Of a stretch of 64,000 bases of DNA, positions 11,101-19,928 are shown piece by piece. The notes under the pieces are model-generated. The model searched no databases, had not been told where the DNA came from, and worked only from the letters and a program-made list of their open reading frames with translations. Each line of letters begins with the position of its first letter. The first letter of the stretch is position 1. Position numbers and translations under genes: made by a program. Where the stretch lies: the NCBI RefSeq assembly GCF_000373245.1, contig NZ_KB890755.1:109762-173761 (forward strand). The letters run 5' to 3'. The stretch comes from Echinicola pacifica DSM 19836 (GTDB lineage Bacteria; Bacteroidota; Bacteroidia; Cytophagales; Cyclobacteriaceae).

Positions 11101-11599
11101 AAGTACCATCAATATCTGTGGCCGTGCCATTGGAAGTTCCCTTCTCCAGGATCGTAGCACCAGGAATGGCCTCGCCATTTTCGTCCACTACAGTGCCGGA
11201 GATCGGCAGGAAAAGTAGCGCCTCCGATGCTTGCTCCCTGCCTGGCTTTACATCGATGCCGTTGTTTACCTGCCTGAATTTCAGGTTCGTCTGTAGAGAG
11301 ACTTCCCTCAGGAAGTTTTCGACGGTCCCAGTCTTACTTTTCAGCTCCACCCTATTTTCACCATCTACTGCATTATGGTCATACAAAAAGGTGAATGGGC
11401 TCTGATCTTCTATTATCCTAAATAGCTCATTCAGATTCGTAGATTTCTTATTCACCCGCACTTCGACCTCATCAATGAGCTTATACTGCCCATTAACCGT
11501 GGTGGCTAATACAAAATTGAATACCAATAATTGCATTAAAAATCCGTATAGGAAGTATTTGGACAACATATAGATTGTCTTTTGTAATTTTAATTTCAT
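8171..11599 (-). CDS. STN-domain SusC-type TonB-dependent transducer/receptor
   Basis: Outer-membrane importer that also signals ligand occupancy to FecR. Residues about 45-115 form an STN domain (LNELFRIIEDQSPFTFLYDH, NFLREVSLQTNLKF), the part that contacts the anti-sigma factor in the periplasm. Next come a carboxypeptidase-D-like domain (ISGTVVDENGEAIPGATILE, about 132-205), the plug with EEVVVIGYGTARRKDISGAV and VMKDASSAAVYGSRAANGVI, and the barrel ending in aromatic GMKVSF. Length 1142. It lies between fecR and susD in the order sigma, FecR, SusC, SusD, all minus strand. STN plus adjacent FecR and ECF sigma is the established trans-envelope signalling arrangement; that this trio works together is inferred from position. 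Confidence 0.95.
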   Translation of the reverse strand: MKLKLQKTIYMLSKYFLYGFLMQLLVFNFVLATTVNGQYKLIDEVEVRVNKKSTNLNELFRIIEDQSPFTFLYDHNAVDGENRVELKSKTGTVENFLREVSLQTNLKFRQVNNGIDVKPGREQASEALLFLPISGTVVDENGEAIPGATILEKGTSNGTATDIDGTFKLEVGEGAVLIVSFVGYEPQQVEVGNRSEIHVILEFDTQSLEEVVVIGYGTARRKDISGAVGTIDLEDSPVSLSPNTNALQSLQGSMPGINVGTQASPGTNPSILIRGQNSINGSNTPLIVVDGIIYLGDLTDLNPDDIASIDVMKDASSAAVYGSRAANGVIAISTKKGKTQKPVIKYNGWIGANQWPSPPEMMNLDQWTQKFVAQRPSFNSPDDIVFDDITRRRLFAQGVETDFMDLVSRNGFIQNHQIGVSGRSESINYYFSGGYNHNNGAIVGDQYERISVRSKLDANITDWLEVGLDGTFNRNDYSGIGANLNLAYLMSPFGYPYRWDEMPENPGGSTSTKLERYPTGSSIPSPLWGTDDTIQDEDVRNFYRLATYAFVQIPTIEGLSYRFNLSLNSDNDIQNRFYHEDYYVGEQLEQPFIDRYSAAQLSLRLSQANGYNNITNRYSYVMDNIINYKKNIDKHYVDLTLVATRDRTRTKVTKLNGSDYSENGNTLLGYNGIHKASVQRTDLDITERSNIGYLGRLNYAFDNKYHVTATFRRDGSSVFGRGNKWGNFPSLGFAWTVTEENFAKSLEVMDYLKLKASYGKNGNQGVSPYGTLASVRSGSDGGIRYEFGDDPSRILYGVQQSNLGSPDLGWETTTSFNGGFQSSWMENRVFLDLDFYFSKTTNQIFQRQIPIMTGFSSIISSLGQVDNKGIEVNLRTINIKNENFRWSSNLLYWKNRNEIASLYGDDLDGDGVEDDDISNNLFVGKSLGAIYGYKYIGVVQAADTDYIDNTGAVPGDPKFQDLSGPEGVPDGIITADYDRQILGYRKENFRLSLANTLEYRNFSFYVMFTGVFGGGKDNFYQKENPLHNSFGDRFDTNEVNHGWWTAENQSTYYLRPDYVGNRYLGLQSQTFVRIQDVSLSYSVPRDILDKYKINSLEFYSSVKNLHVFTDWFGGGDPEGGRQVNAGAYPIPRTYSLGMKVSF

Positions 11600-11693
11600 A
11601 ATTTCGATCGGTTTATTGAGTTAATCATTAAATCTGGTCTTCAGGGAAATTCACATTCCCCAATGTTTTCCATTTCCCCAAGACCATTCATGG

Positions 11694-11721
11694 TAGCCAA
11701 CTGATAGTAATCGGTTGGCTA
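11694..11721. repeat. Hairpin in the FecR-SusC gap
   Basis: TAGCCAACTGA (11694-11704) and TCGGTTGGCTA (11711-11721) form an 11-bp stem, with one G-U pair when read as plus-strand RNA (a C-A mismatch in minus-strand RNA), and a 6-base loop. A run of five T follows on the plus strand, but the flanking genes are on the minus strand, where the stem is preceded by A-rich sequence and not followed by a U tract. It could block antisense transcription or act as an RNA-stability element ahead of susC. Confidence 0.45.
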
Positions 11722-11770
11722 TTTTTAAGAAGAGTTATTTGTTGATGTTTTCATGGTTTTTTTAGGTTAT

Positions 11771-12796
11771 TTATGGAAATGAAATTCTAACTTCTTTATC
11801 ATTTATCTGGTACTTAAATCCCTCAATATGTGACATGCTGATAAGGATAGTTTCCAGCATTTGTTGTTCAAATTTGCCCGTAAAGCGCCAGGTAGCAGGT
11901 ACCTTTCCACTGACCACTATCTTCACTCCATACCACATCTCCAGCTGGGACTTCACCTGGTCAAAGGGCGTCTGTCTGAAGATCAGCAGACCTTTCCTCC
12001 AGCTCTCAATAAGCTCCATATCAAAGTTTTGTATCTCACTATTCTTCTGAATAGCATCATACTCGAGCTGCTGGCCAGGACTAAGAATATACTCCTTACC
12101 AGTCTCTAGCTCATCAATAGCCACTTTTCCCGTCAGTAGAGCTACCGAGCTCAGGGAAGTAGAGCTCTCATTAATATTAAATGAAGTCCCTAAAACGGTG
12201 GTGAGAAGATTTGTGGTTTGCACTTGAAAGGGATGATTGGCGTCTTCCTTCACTTCAAAGAATCCTTCTCCCTGAAGCTTAACATGGCGCACAGAAGAAT
12301 CAAATGAGACAGGAAAGGAAAGGCTGCTCCCTGAATTTAACCATACCACAGAGCCGTCTGGCAACCTGAAATTGAGTTTTTCTCCTGGTAATGTCGATTT
12401 GGTGATCCATTGGATAGCCACCATTGGATTTTCCTCTTTTAGAGGCTTATAAAAATCATGAAGCAAAACTGTTAGCAGAAACAAAAAAATCAATATAGCT
12501 GCCACTTTACCCATTTGACCTATCCTTCCCCAGAGACCGCGAGAGGTTTTTGGCTCTTTGGCAGCTGGAAGCTGCGGAGACAATAAGCGATTTAACACTT
12601 CCTTTTGGTCATTCTCCCCTGAAGCCTTGGAAGGAAACTTAAGATTTAATAGAATCTCCTTTGCCAACTGGACATCAGCCAGCCGCTCAGGATTGGCCGA
12701 TAGCCAATGCTCCCAATATTGATTTAATTTATCATCAGGATTTTTGACCCAGCGAATAAATTCCAGGTCTTCTATCAGATCTTTTATTTGAGGCAT
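11771..12796 (-). CDS. FecR-family anti-sigma factor (first cassette)
   Basis: Single-pass inner-membrane anti-sigma factor that holds its ECF sigma partner until signalled by the STN domain of SusC. The cytoplasmic N-terminus (about 1-90, including the WEHWLSANPERLADVQLA segment typical of the family) is followed by a transmembrane helix (about 95-113, VAAILIFLFLLTVLLHDF). The periplasmic FecR domain contains PGEKLNFRLPDGSVVWLNSGSSL and GEGFFEV, and the C-terminal DUF4974-type domain has TPFDQVKSQLEMWYGVKIVV and the final YQINDKEVRI. Length 341, usual for the family. It precedes susC by 171 bases and follows the sigma gene after an unusually long gap of 519 bases. Confidence 0.93.
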   Translation of the reverse strand: MPQIKDLIEDLEFIRWVKNPDDKLNQYWEHWLSANPERLADVQLAKEILLNLKFPSKASGENDQKEVLNRLLSPQLPAAKEPKTSRGLWGRIGQMGKVAAILIFLFLLTVLLHDFYKPLKEENPMVAIQWITKSTLPGEKLNFRLPDGSVVWLNSGSSLSFPVSFDSSVRHVKLQGEGFFEVKEDANHPFQVQTTNLLTTVLGTSFNINESSTSLSSVALLTGKVAIDELETGKEYILSPGQQLEYDAIQKNSEIQNFDMELIESWRKGLLIFRQTPFDQVKSQLEMWYGVKIVVSGKVPATWRFTGKFEQQMLETILISMSHIEGFKYQINDKEVRISFP

Positions 12797-13315
12797 AATT
12801 TTGGGTAAACTGTTATCACTCTATATAGTAAAGCAGACATTCGTCAAAACAACGCCTATCTATTTTGATTTTTATCAGAAAAAAACAAAAGTAATTCTCC
12901 TCTTACACCTTAGAATGTTTCACCCCTCCCTTAATCAGCTATATAATGACACAGATTTGGGGGTATATAACTTAAATCCGAACTATACATTTGATGATAA
13001 CACTTCCTCTCACCATCCGGATATAATCCCTAAATAACAATTACTTACAATCAAACACCTTGATTCTTCAGGTTTTACCTTTCCTTTCATTGCTCCAGGA
13101 AAAAAGCTTATAATAGAGGGAAATCAGTCGCGGACAAGAATAAAAAGTTCCTTAAAAAATAAATATTTGGATAAAATGCTATTTTCTTAGCCCAATAAAA
13201 AGCACAGGTCCGAGCAGTATCAAGCAGGCAAATACATTATTATATTCTCAAAATTATTCTGCTAAAGCTCCTTAAGTTCTATTTATTTTCTGGGCTGATA
13301 AACTCATTTCCATCC
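12797..13315. other. 519-bp gap between ECF sigma and FecR genes
   Basis: AT-rich stretch between the sigma stop and the fecR start. I see no terminator and no gene with coding character. A minus-strand TACTTTTG (12886-12893) matches the Bacteroidota -7 consensus TAnnTTTG, but no TTG element is found at the right distance upstream, so I do not call a promoter. FecR may nevertheless have its own promoter here. Confidence 0.5.
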
Positions 13316-13948
13316 TTATAACGGAGGTATCAAAAATAAGGGTAAGAAGCCTAGGGAATTTCTCAAGGACTTCAAGGCCTTATAGATTAAATCGCGTGCA
13401 GATTTAGGACTTGCTAAGCCCATCATCTCACTCACCTCATCGTAGCTTAGGTTTTCGAAATACAGATAATAGATGGCTTCTCTTTTTCGGGAGGACAATT
13501 GCATAATGGCCTCCTTTACCTTGGCGGAACGCTCTGAATCCAGCTGAGAGTTTATCAAAAAATGCTCATGAGAAAATATTATTTCAAAAGGCGTATGCTC
13601 GGTTAACTCCTCTTGCCTTACGGTCCAGTTGTTTAGCTCTTTTACTATTTTCCGCTTTAGGCATTTGAATAGGTAGAACTTGATATGCTTGGTCTCCCCG
13701 ATACTCTTACTGTTTTTCCTCAGGTCAAAAAACACATCATGAATAGCATCTTTGATCAACTCCTCATGAGGTGTTATCCTGGAGCCAAACCTAAATAAAG
13801 CCTCGAAGTAGGTTTCATAGATTTTTATAAAAGCCGAATTACTTCCTTCTTTAAAGGCCCGCCATAATTCGAGATCTGAGACTTGGCTCTTCTCAACATT
13901 TGGCTTATCCTCTACGATTTGGTTATTTTCTTTTAGGTTATTGAGCAT
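13316..13948 (-). CDS. ECF RNA polymerase sigma factor (first cassette)
   Basis: Group IV sigma factor predicted to direct transcription of the adjacent SusC/SusD cassette when released by FecR. The region-2 part is DLELWRAFKEGSNSAFIKIY through DAIHDVFFDLRKN (about 26-80), and region 4 is IMQLSSRKREAIYYLYFENL, followed by the helix-turn-helix YDEVSEMMGLASPKSARDLI (about 150-195). Length 210, normal for Bacteroidota SusC-linked ECF factors. The ATG at 13948 gives an acidic, poorly conserved 25-residue leader; a slightly shorter start is possible. Next gene downstream is fecR, after 519 bases. Its recognition sequence is not evident. Confidence 0.93.
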   Translation of the reverse strand: MLNNLKENNQIVEDKPNVEKSQVSDLELWRAFKEGSNSAFIKIYETYFEALFRFGSRITPHEELIKDAIHDVFFDLRKNSKSIGETKHIKFYLFKCLKRKIVKELNNWTVRQEELTEHTPFEIIFSHEHFLINSQLDSERSAKVKEAIMQLSSRKREAIYYLYFENLSYDEVSEMMGLASPKSARDLIYKALKSLRNSLGFLPLFLIPPL

Positions 13949-14150
13949 GATTATTAACTTACTTATCCATTTAAGTGAAATAATGAATCAAACCGACTCC
14001 TACCACTCATACCGAATTAATGACCTATAATGTATCAATACCACCATATAAAACCTAGGATTTCAATTGATATTTACCAATTACGGCAGGAAAAGCATCT
14101 TACTTTTTCCAATCATCCCTAAACCTATCAAGGATAAAATAATAAGTATA

Positions 14151-14208
14151 AAAAAAACCTTACCGCCCGCCCCTTTATTATAATTAGCGTTTTGGCGATA
14201 AGGGTTTT
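14151..14208 (-). terminator. Probable intrinsic terminator after the GH29 gene
   Basis: On the minus strand AAAACCCTTATCGCC pairs, with one bulge and one wobble, with GGCGGTAAGG further on, and the stem is followed by a run of eight U. It lies about 16 bases past the GH29 stop and would end the six-gene enzyme operon starting at 25159. The loop is long (about 27 bases), which lowers confidence. Confidence 0.55.
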
Positions 14209-14223
14209 ACAGAAGATCTGCAA

Positions 14224-15543
14224 TTACTTTTTGATTTTGAGACTAATGATATTGTCTAGATCAGACTTAAGCTCAGACTGATCAAAGTACAGAAATAAGC
14301 CTTCATTTTGTTGTTTAAATTTAATCGTTTGGTTCCCGTCATAGGAACTAGCGGATACCACCTTTTCTTGTAATTCAGGGATAAATAGAAAGGGATCACT
14401 TCCTGGATTGATGATATGAACATAGAGCATATCGTCTTTTTGGGTGATGGTGCCCCAGTCTTGGACGGGGATGATATTGCCGCGAGTTTCATAGATGGTC
14501 TCGCCGTACTTCTCTGTCCATTCACCTACTTCTGCTAGTGTGGTGGTGAATTCAGGTTGGATTTTACCATTTGGCATGGGGCCTACATTCAGTAGTAAGT
14601 TGCCGTTTCGGCCCGCTGCTTTCACTAGGAAATGGATGATTTGCGCGGTACTTTTAAACTTGGTATCATTCAGCCCAAAACCCCACTTGCCGGCCATGGT
14701 GGCACAGGACTCGAGAGGCAACTGGCTTACTTGTACTCCCGCGCTATAGCCGGCAGTATTCTCCCCTGGCAGGTCCCGCTCAAAAGTCTGGATATCCTCA
14801 CCTTCGATAGGCTGAATATGGTGATTATTAGCGATAAGTGTAGAAGGACTCAGCTCATGAATATGGGAATATATCTCGTCATAATGCCAGTTGGCTGCTT
14901 TACGATCCCAGTGACCGTCAAACCAAATCACGCCGATTTCACCATAATTGGTAAGTAGCTCGGTCAGTTGAAGTTTCATAAATTCGATATAACTCTCCCA
15001 ATCGGTATCCACAGGAGCTCCATCCACGATCTTCTTCCCATAGCCGTAATCCTCACGGCCCCAGTCCAAAAGGGAATAGTAAAAATTAAGCTTGATGCCC
15101 TCTTTTTTACACTCCTCAGCGAGCTCTTTCAGCACATCCTTGCCGTAAGGTGTGGCATCCACGATATTATAAGAAGAGGCTTCTGTATCAAACATGCTGA
15201 AACCATCATGGTGTCTGGCAGTGATGGTGATGTATTTCATCCCCGCATTCTTTGCCATCTGCACCCATTCCTTAGGGTTATACGCTTCCGGATCAAAGAA
15301 ATCTGCCAATCTCTTATAAGTATCATATTTGATACGCTGGGTGTTCATCACCCACTCGCCGTCTCCCAGCACACTATAAATTCCCCAATGGACAAACAGT
15401 CCAAATCGCATATCCTGAAATTCCTCTCTAGCCTGCAAATTGCCTTCTGTAGGCTTATATTCGGGCATAGGAAAGGGATATTGCTGCGCAAAAACGCTGC
15501 AAGAAAAAATGCTTAGCATTAGTATTAATATAGACTTCTTCAT
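14224..15543 (-). CDS. GH29 alpha-L-fucosidase (first copy)
   Basis: Exo-acting retaining alpha-L-fucosidase, exported to the periplasm (signal peptide MKKSILILMLSIFSCSVFAQ). The barrel carries the family signatures MRFGLFVHWGIYS (about 45-57), ITARHHDGFSMFD (107-119), and IGVIWFDGHWD, in which Asp209 is the expected nucleophile; NGNLLLNVGPMPNGKI follows. A C-terminal beta domain completes the usual two-domain form. I chose the ATG at 15543 because an upstream ATG at 15633 would place 30 non-hydrophobic residues before the signal peptide. It is the last gene of the six-gene operon, 102 bases after GH92. The second GH29 at 41406 is only distantly alike, so the two probably cut different fucose linkages. 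Confidence 0.93.
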   Translation of the reverse strand: MKKSILILMLSIFSCSVFAQQYPFPMPEYKPTEGNLQAREEFQDMRFGLFVHWGIYSVLGDGEWVMNTQRIKYDTYKRLADFFDPEAYNPKEWVQMAKNAGMKYITITARHHDGFSMFDTEASSYNIVDATPYGKDVLKELAEECKKEGIKLNFYYSLLDWGREDYGYGKKIVDGAPVDTDWESYIEFMKLQLTELLTNYGEIGVIWFDGHWDRKAANWHYDEIYSHIHELSPSTLIANNHHIQPIEGEDIQTFERDLPGENTAGYSAGVQVSQLPLESCATMAGKWGFGLNDTKFKSTAQIIHFLVKAAGRNGNLLLNVGPMPNGKIQPEFTTTLAEVGEWTEKYGETIYETRGNIIPVQDWGTITQKDDMLYVHIINPGSDPFLFIPELQEKVVSASSYDGNQTIKFKQQNEGLFLYFDQSELKSDLDNIISLKIKK

Positions 15544-15645
15544 TGTAGGTATATTGATTGAATAATTATTTTTGCTTACTTCTATAAAACCGCCGCTCGC
15601 CCCTGAAAGCTCACTGACTGCAAATTCCATCACTATCGCAGGCCC

Positions 15646-17979
15646 TCAATTTGAGACCGCCACTACCGGGCTGGGGCCCATCTCCATTTCTAATAGTCCA
15701 CCTTGCACTATTTCCTGGTGAGAAATCCAGTACCGATCCAGCACCTCCCCATTGAGGCTCATACTTTGGATATAGATATTTTCCCTGGAATTATTATTTG
15801 CGATAATCTTAAAGCTTTTCCCTGGATAATATTCTTGATCGAAGTGAAGCTCTATCTCCTCAAAAACAGGACTTGTGATTTGGTAATTGGTGTCTCCCGG
15901 GCAGATAGGATGGATGCCCACCGCGGCCAGAATATACCATGCGGACATCTGGCCAACATCCTCATTCCCACACAGGCCATAAGCATCATTCCCATAAGCC
16001 TCATCGCATATCTTCCGAGTCCACTTTTGGGTGAGATGGGGTACTCCAGCTGTATTAAATAAGAATGGAACATGGTGCACCGGTTCATTGGGATGGTTAT
16101 AGTAATTGTTCCACAGAAAATCATCAGGCGTCTGATCAAAAAAAGCGATGAGCTCATTTCTATACGCTTCCTCTCCTCCCATCAGTTCCTTCAGGCCCTC
16201 GATATCATGGGGCACAAACCAGCCCTGCTGATAAGGATTGCTCTCTATGCAGCCTTGCCCATGCACCGTTTTACCTTTCCATTCCAGCCAGATACCCAGG
16301 CTGTCCTTTGCCCGAAACCAATTCACCTCTTCATTCCAGATATTGGTATAGTTTTTTGATTTTTCTAAATACTCTTGGGAAATCGCAGGCTTTTCTAATG
16401 AAGCTGCCAAAGTCCCCAGCGCCCAGTCGGAATAGGCATATTCCAGGGTTTTGGAGACATGATTATGGCTATAGCCTAGGCTTCCATTTCCGGTATGGTC
16501 AACGGTGTTTTTCGCGAATGTAAAGGCCTTCTCAATATCATAATTCCTAATGCCTTTTTGGTAGGCATCAGCCAGCACAGACACCGCAGGATTTCCCAGC
16601 ATGCAGCCTGAATAGGAATTCAGCATTTCCCAGCGAGGGAAATAGCCATTGCCACTATATTCAGCCATCTGAATAAGGGAGTTTATCTCATCATTCACCA
16701 AGGCAGGATTGATGAGCGTCTGCAGGGGAAACTGGGATCTAAAGACATCCCAGCCACTAAAGATGGTCCTATACGTAAAGGCATCAGACTGGTGGATTTT
16801 CTTATCAGCCCCAATATAATTGCCATTGCTATCCGAAAAAGCCCTAGGGTCTATCATCGTATGATAAAGTGCCGTATAGAAAACCTCCTTTTCCACTTCT
16901 GTGCCTCCCGAGATCTCAATTTTACTCACCGCCTCATCCCATAGCTGCCGGGCTTCTGCTCTCACCTGATCAAAGTCCCAATGGTTTATGTCTTGCTCCA
17001 GATTCTCTCTTGCTCCTTCTATATTGACAAAGGAGATTCCGCTTCTGACGAGGATTTCTTCCTGGTCATGGGTTTTAAAATTGGCATAAAACCCTAAATG
17101 TTCTCCTTGAAGTTCTTTTTGGCCGGGGTAGATTTTGGAGTCTTTGATCGCTTGCTGGTAATTATCCTGACGGATAAATTTCATCTTACGCGGTACATCT
17201 GGAAGGTCTGCCGACCAGAAACCGTAATCGCTCAGCGGCTTGCTAAACTGGCAATAGAAATACACGGTATAATCAGCATTACCCTGACCGGCACCCCATC
17301 CACCACCCTCGGGAGGGCACTTCATCCATCCTGAGATAGTATAGTCATCGACCACCTCTATATATTGCTCCGTAGAGGTGCCTCCTACCCTGCGGGCAAG
17401 ATCAATTTGGATTCTGGAGCTATCATTTTCCGGGAAGGTAAAGCGAATAATTCCCGCCCTGGGAGCGGCTGTTAGCTCCACTTTCACCTTATAGTCCTCC
17501 ATCGTCACTGCATAATAGCCCGCTTCCGTGACCTCGGTATCATGCGAATACCTTGACCGATAGCCCTCCTCCGGCTTTTCGGGCAGGCCTCTATTCATCC
17601 GTAAGGGGCCTGTGGTCGGCGTAATCAGGAGGTTTCCCAAATCACCAAACCAGCCCACCCCACTCATATGGATAAAACTGAAGCCTTCCATCGTGGGATG
17701 TTCGTAGGAATACCCTGAGCCATTGTCCCCTCCACTGAAGGTGTCAGGACTGAGCTGAACAAGTCCAAAAGGGGTTGCTGCTCCAGGAAAGGTCTTGCCA
17801 AAGCCATGAGCATCGGTGGTTTTCTTTCCATAGGTCACCGCACCGATGATAGGATTGATATAGTCCACCGGCGATTTCTCCTCATTCCCCTCTTGACTTT
17901 GGGCAATAAGTGGCTGTAGCGGTACCATGCCTATCAAAGCACCGATTAGTAGAAGAATTAGCTTATTTTTATAATTCAT
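15646..17979 (-). CDS. GH92-family exo-alpha-mannosidase-like enzyme
   Basis: Predicted calcium-dependent inverting exo-mannosidase that trims terminal alpha-mannose, as in N-glycans or other mannosides. The signal peptide is at about 1-26. The N-terminal beta-sandwich has VDYINPIIGAVTYGKK, FPGAATPFGLVQLSPDT and GYSYEHPTMEGFSFIHMSGVG. The C-terminal (alpha/alpha)6 part has the signature GNEDVGQMSAWY (671-682), which carries the catalytic base in characterised members; AYSDWALGTLA is also typical. Length 777, normal. It follows GH20 by 45 bases. A mannosidase beside a hexosaminidase and two fucosidases resembles glycoprotein-glycan degradation sets, but the linkage cannot be read from sequence. 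Confidence 0.93.
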   Translation of the reverse strand: MNYKNKLILLLIGALIGMVPLQPLIAQSQEGNEEKSPVDYINPIIGAVTYGKKTTDAHGFGKTFPGAATPFGLVQLSPDTFSGGDNGSGYSYEHPTMEGFSFIHMSGVGWFGDLGNLLITPTTGPLRMNRGLPEKPEEGYRSRYSHDTEVTEAGYYAVTMEDYKVKVELTAAPRAGIIRFTFPENDSSRIQIDLARRVGGTSTEQYIEVVDDYTISGWMKCPPEGGGWGAGQGNADYTVYFYCQFSKPLSDYGFWSADLPDVPRKMKFIRQDNYQQAIKDSKIYPGQKELQGEHLGFYANFKTHDQEEILVRSGISFVNIEGARENLEQDINHWDFDQVRAEARQLWDEAVSKIEISGGTEVEKEVFYTALYHTMIDPRAFSDSNGNYIGADKKIHQSDAFTYRTIFSGWDVFRSQFPLQTLINPALVNDEINSLIQMAEYSGNGYFPRWEMLNSYSGCMLGNPAVSVLADAYQKGIRNYDIEKAFTFAKNTVDHTGNGSLGYSHNHVSKTLEYAYSDWALGTLAASLEKPAISQEYLEKSKNYTNIWNEEVNWFRAKDSLGIWLEWKGKTVHGQGCIESNPYQQGWFVPHDIEGLKELMGGEEAYRNELIAFFDQTPDDFLWNNYYNHPNEPVHHVPFLFNTAGVPHLTQKWTRKICDEAYGNDAYGLCGNEDVGQMSAWYILAAVGIHPICPGDTNYQITSPVFEEIELHFDQEYYPGKSFKIIANNNSRENIYIQSMSLNGEVLDRYWISHQEIVQGGLLEMEMGPSPVVAVSN

Positions 17980-18024
17980 TTTTATATAAATACATCTCTT
18001 ATTTCACCACCTCATTCATTTATA

Positions 18025-19887
18025 TCACAGGTTATCTTTTCTTACCTTAAGACTAGTGATTTCTCCCAGTAATTGTCCTTCTTTATCAAAAAGCCCTGCT
18101 TTCACTTCCTGCCCCAGGGAAACCGTCAGGAATCCATGGTACTGCTCTGATCCTGAGGTAGGCGCTGTGCCATCCAAGGTATAGAGCATCCTGTATCCCT
18201 CCGTTTCTGTCTCCAAAAACACCCTTCCTGTTTGTTCCAGAGGGCTATAAGCATAGGATCCATAGATAGAATATAAACTGTTGGAAACGGTAATCTTCTG
18301 CTGCTCCAGGCGCTGAAAATGCGTAGGAACAATTTCCTGAAATCGCTGCCAATCCTTCTGTGCGGGCACCGTCCAGGCTACCTCTGCATGGGCGATGGTC
18401 CGTGGGTAAAGCATATATTCGGTATGCTCAGCGGTGGGAGTAAATTCAGACCAGAGGCATACTTCTGTCCCTTTGATCAGGCGAGCCTGCTCTGGACTTA
18501 ATGCTTCAGGAACCGGCTCCTGACTATAAACCTTGGAAAGTGGCAAAACCACCTTGGGTCCTTCCGGCTCCATGCCCGGCGGGCCCTGCACCTGACTGAT
18601 ATACGAATAGGTATAAGAGGTCATGATCGTGGGATAGCCTTCCTGCGGAGCCTGTAGCTGAGGGCTATGCGCACCACGTCTCCAGGCCATTATCACTGCG
18701 CCTTTGGCTCCATTACCACTCAATACCTCATCCCAGGCAATCATTTTTTTATCATTCGCCGTGATCAGCTTATTCATTCGCTGGATGAAATAACTTTGCA
18801 ATTCTTCCTCATCTGCTAGTCCATGCTCCTCCTTCACCGCCTGGCAATGCGGGCATTTCTTCCAGTTGGTCTTATTGCATTCATCTCCACCGATATGGAT
18901 GTACTGAGAAGGAAATAACCCGGCAATCTCCCCGATGACTTCTTCCATAAAATCATAGGTGCTTTCCTTACCCGCACACAGGGCGTTGTCTGGGGCTTTG
19001 CCGCCCACCGCCACTTCGAATGTCGCACTATCCAGACAGGATAAGAAAGGATATGAACTTACCAGAGCCTTGCTATGCCCCGGAACATCTATCTCAGGAA
19101 TGATCTCCACATTTCGCAGACGGGCAAATTCGATCACCTCCTTGATGTCTTCCTGAGTATAAAAACCCCCAACAGACTTAGGTTCCTCCGCAGTGGCACC
19201 GGTTCTTTTCCACCAGCTTACTCCCGTCCTATCCGCACGCCAAGCTCCTTTGTCTGTAAGATTGGGGTATTTCCTGATCTCCACTCTCCAGCCTTGGTCA
19301 TCGGTAAGGTGCCAGTGAAACTTATTCATTTTGTAAGCCGCGATGATATCGATTTGCTTTTTCACAAACTCCTTAGACCTAAAATGCCTGGAAACGTCGA
19401 TCATCAAACCGCGCCATTCGAATCTTGGATGATCCTTGATCTCCACACTGGGAATGCGAGCAAGTGCCGAAGGCTGGACTGGCATCAGCTGACGCAAGGT
19501 CTGAAAGGCGTAAAATAAGCCCTTCGCCGTGCGGGCCTCCACCTGAATGGAAGATGGCTGAACACTTAGAATATAGCCTTCCTCCTCTATCTCCTTATTC
19601 TTGGTCAATAGAAAATTCACCGCTGGTGCCTCGCCTTTCTTAGGAGAACCTGACTTCACCTGTACCTTCATATTCTGATCAGCAAGTAGCTTTTCTTGAA
19701 TATAGGCTCCCAAATCTCGCTCCTGGGACTGGGGCAGGTAGAAAATCGTCTCTTCTGTAAAGAGGAATTCACCTGTCCCCTGCTCCACAGACCAAGGGTA
19801 GGGAATAAGAGCTAAAGACGATTCCTGGGCATTCGCTACAAAAATCTGGGTGATTAATACTAGAAAACCAATTATAAACTTATTCAT
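18025..19887 (-). CDS. GH20 beta-N-acetylhexosaminidase
   Basis: Removes non-reducing terminal GlcNAc/GalNAc by substrate-assisted catalysis. After the signal peptide (MNKFIIGFLVLITQIFVANA) come the GH20b domain (about 25-145), then the barrel with RGLMIDVSRHFRSKEFVKKQ and NKFHWHLTDDQGWRVEI, and the catalytic pair Asp335-Glu336 in HIGGDE. The C-terminal ~90 residues contain LYTLDGTAPTSGSEQY, a chitobiase-type accessory domain. The ATG at 19887 was chosen over a TTG six codons upstream because it opens the signal peptide. It follows a sulfatase gene by 41 bases in the six-gene operon; the sulfatase may remove a sulfate that would block this enzyme. Confidence 0.95.
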   Translation of the reverse strand: MNKFIIGFLVLITQIFVANAQESSLALIPYPWSVEQGTGEFLFTEETIFYLPQSQERDLGAYIQEKLLADQNMKVQVKSGSPKKGEAPAVNFLLTKNKEIEEEGYILSVQPSSIQVEARTAKGLFYAFQTLRQLMPVQPSALARIPSVEIKDHPRFEWRGLMIDVSRHFRSKEFVKKQIDIIAAYKMNKFHWHLTDDQGWRVEIRKYPNLTDKGAWRADRTGVSWWKRTGATAEEPKSVGGFYTQEDIKEVIEFARLRNVEIIPEIDVPGHSKALVSSYPFLSCLDSATFEVAVGGKAPDNALCAGKESTYDFMEEVIGEIAGLFPSQYIHIGGDECNKTNWKKCPHCQAVKEEHGLADEEELQSYFIQRMNKLITANDKKMIAWDEVLSGNGAKGAVIMAWRRGAHSPQLQAPQEGYPTIMTSYTYSYISQVQGPPGMEPEGPKVVLPLSKVYSQEPVPEALSPEQARLIKGTEVCLWSEFTPTAEHTEYMLYPRTIAHAEVAWTVPAQKDWQRFQEIVPTHFQRLEQQKITVSNSLYSIYGSYAYSPLEQTGRVFLETETEGYRMLYTLDGTAPTSGSEQYHGFLTVSLGQEVKAGLFDKEGQLLGEITSLKVRKDNL

Positions 19888-19928
19888 TCCTATTCCTTTG
19901 ATCAAGATGCATTGCTAATCAGACCGTA

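Noticed and set aside
12801-13037. 78-codon plus-strand open frame in the first sigma-FecR gap
   Set aside because: Low-complexity AT-rich composition, no ribosome-binding context or domain; on the strand opposite to its neighbours.
14968-15516. 182-codon plus-strand open frame
   Set aside because: Antisense shadow of the GH29 gene; translated product shows no recognisable domain.
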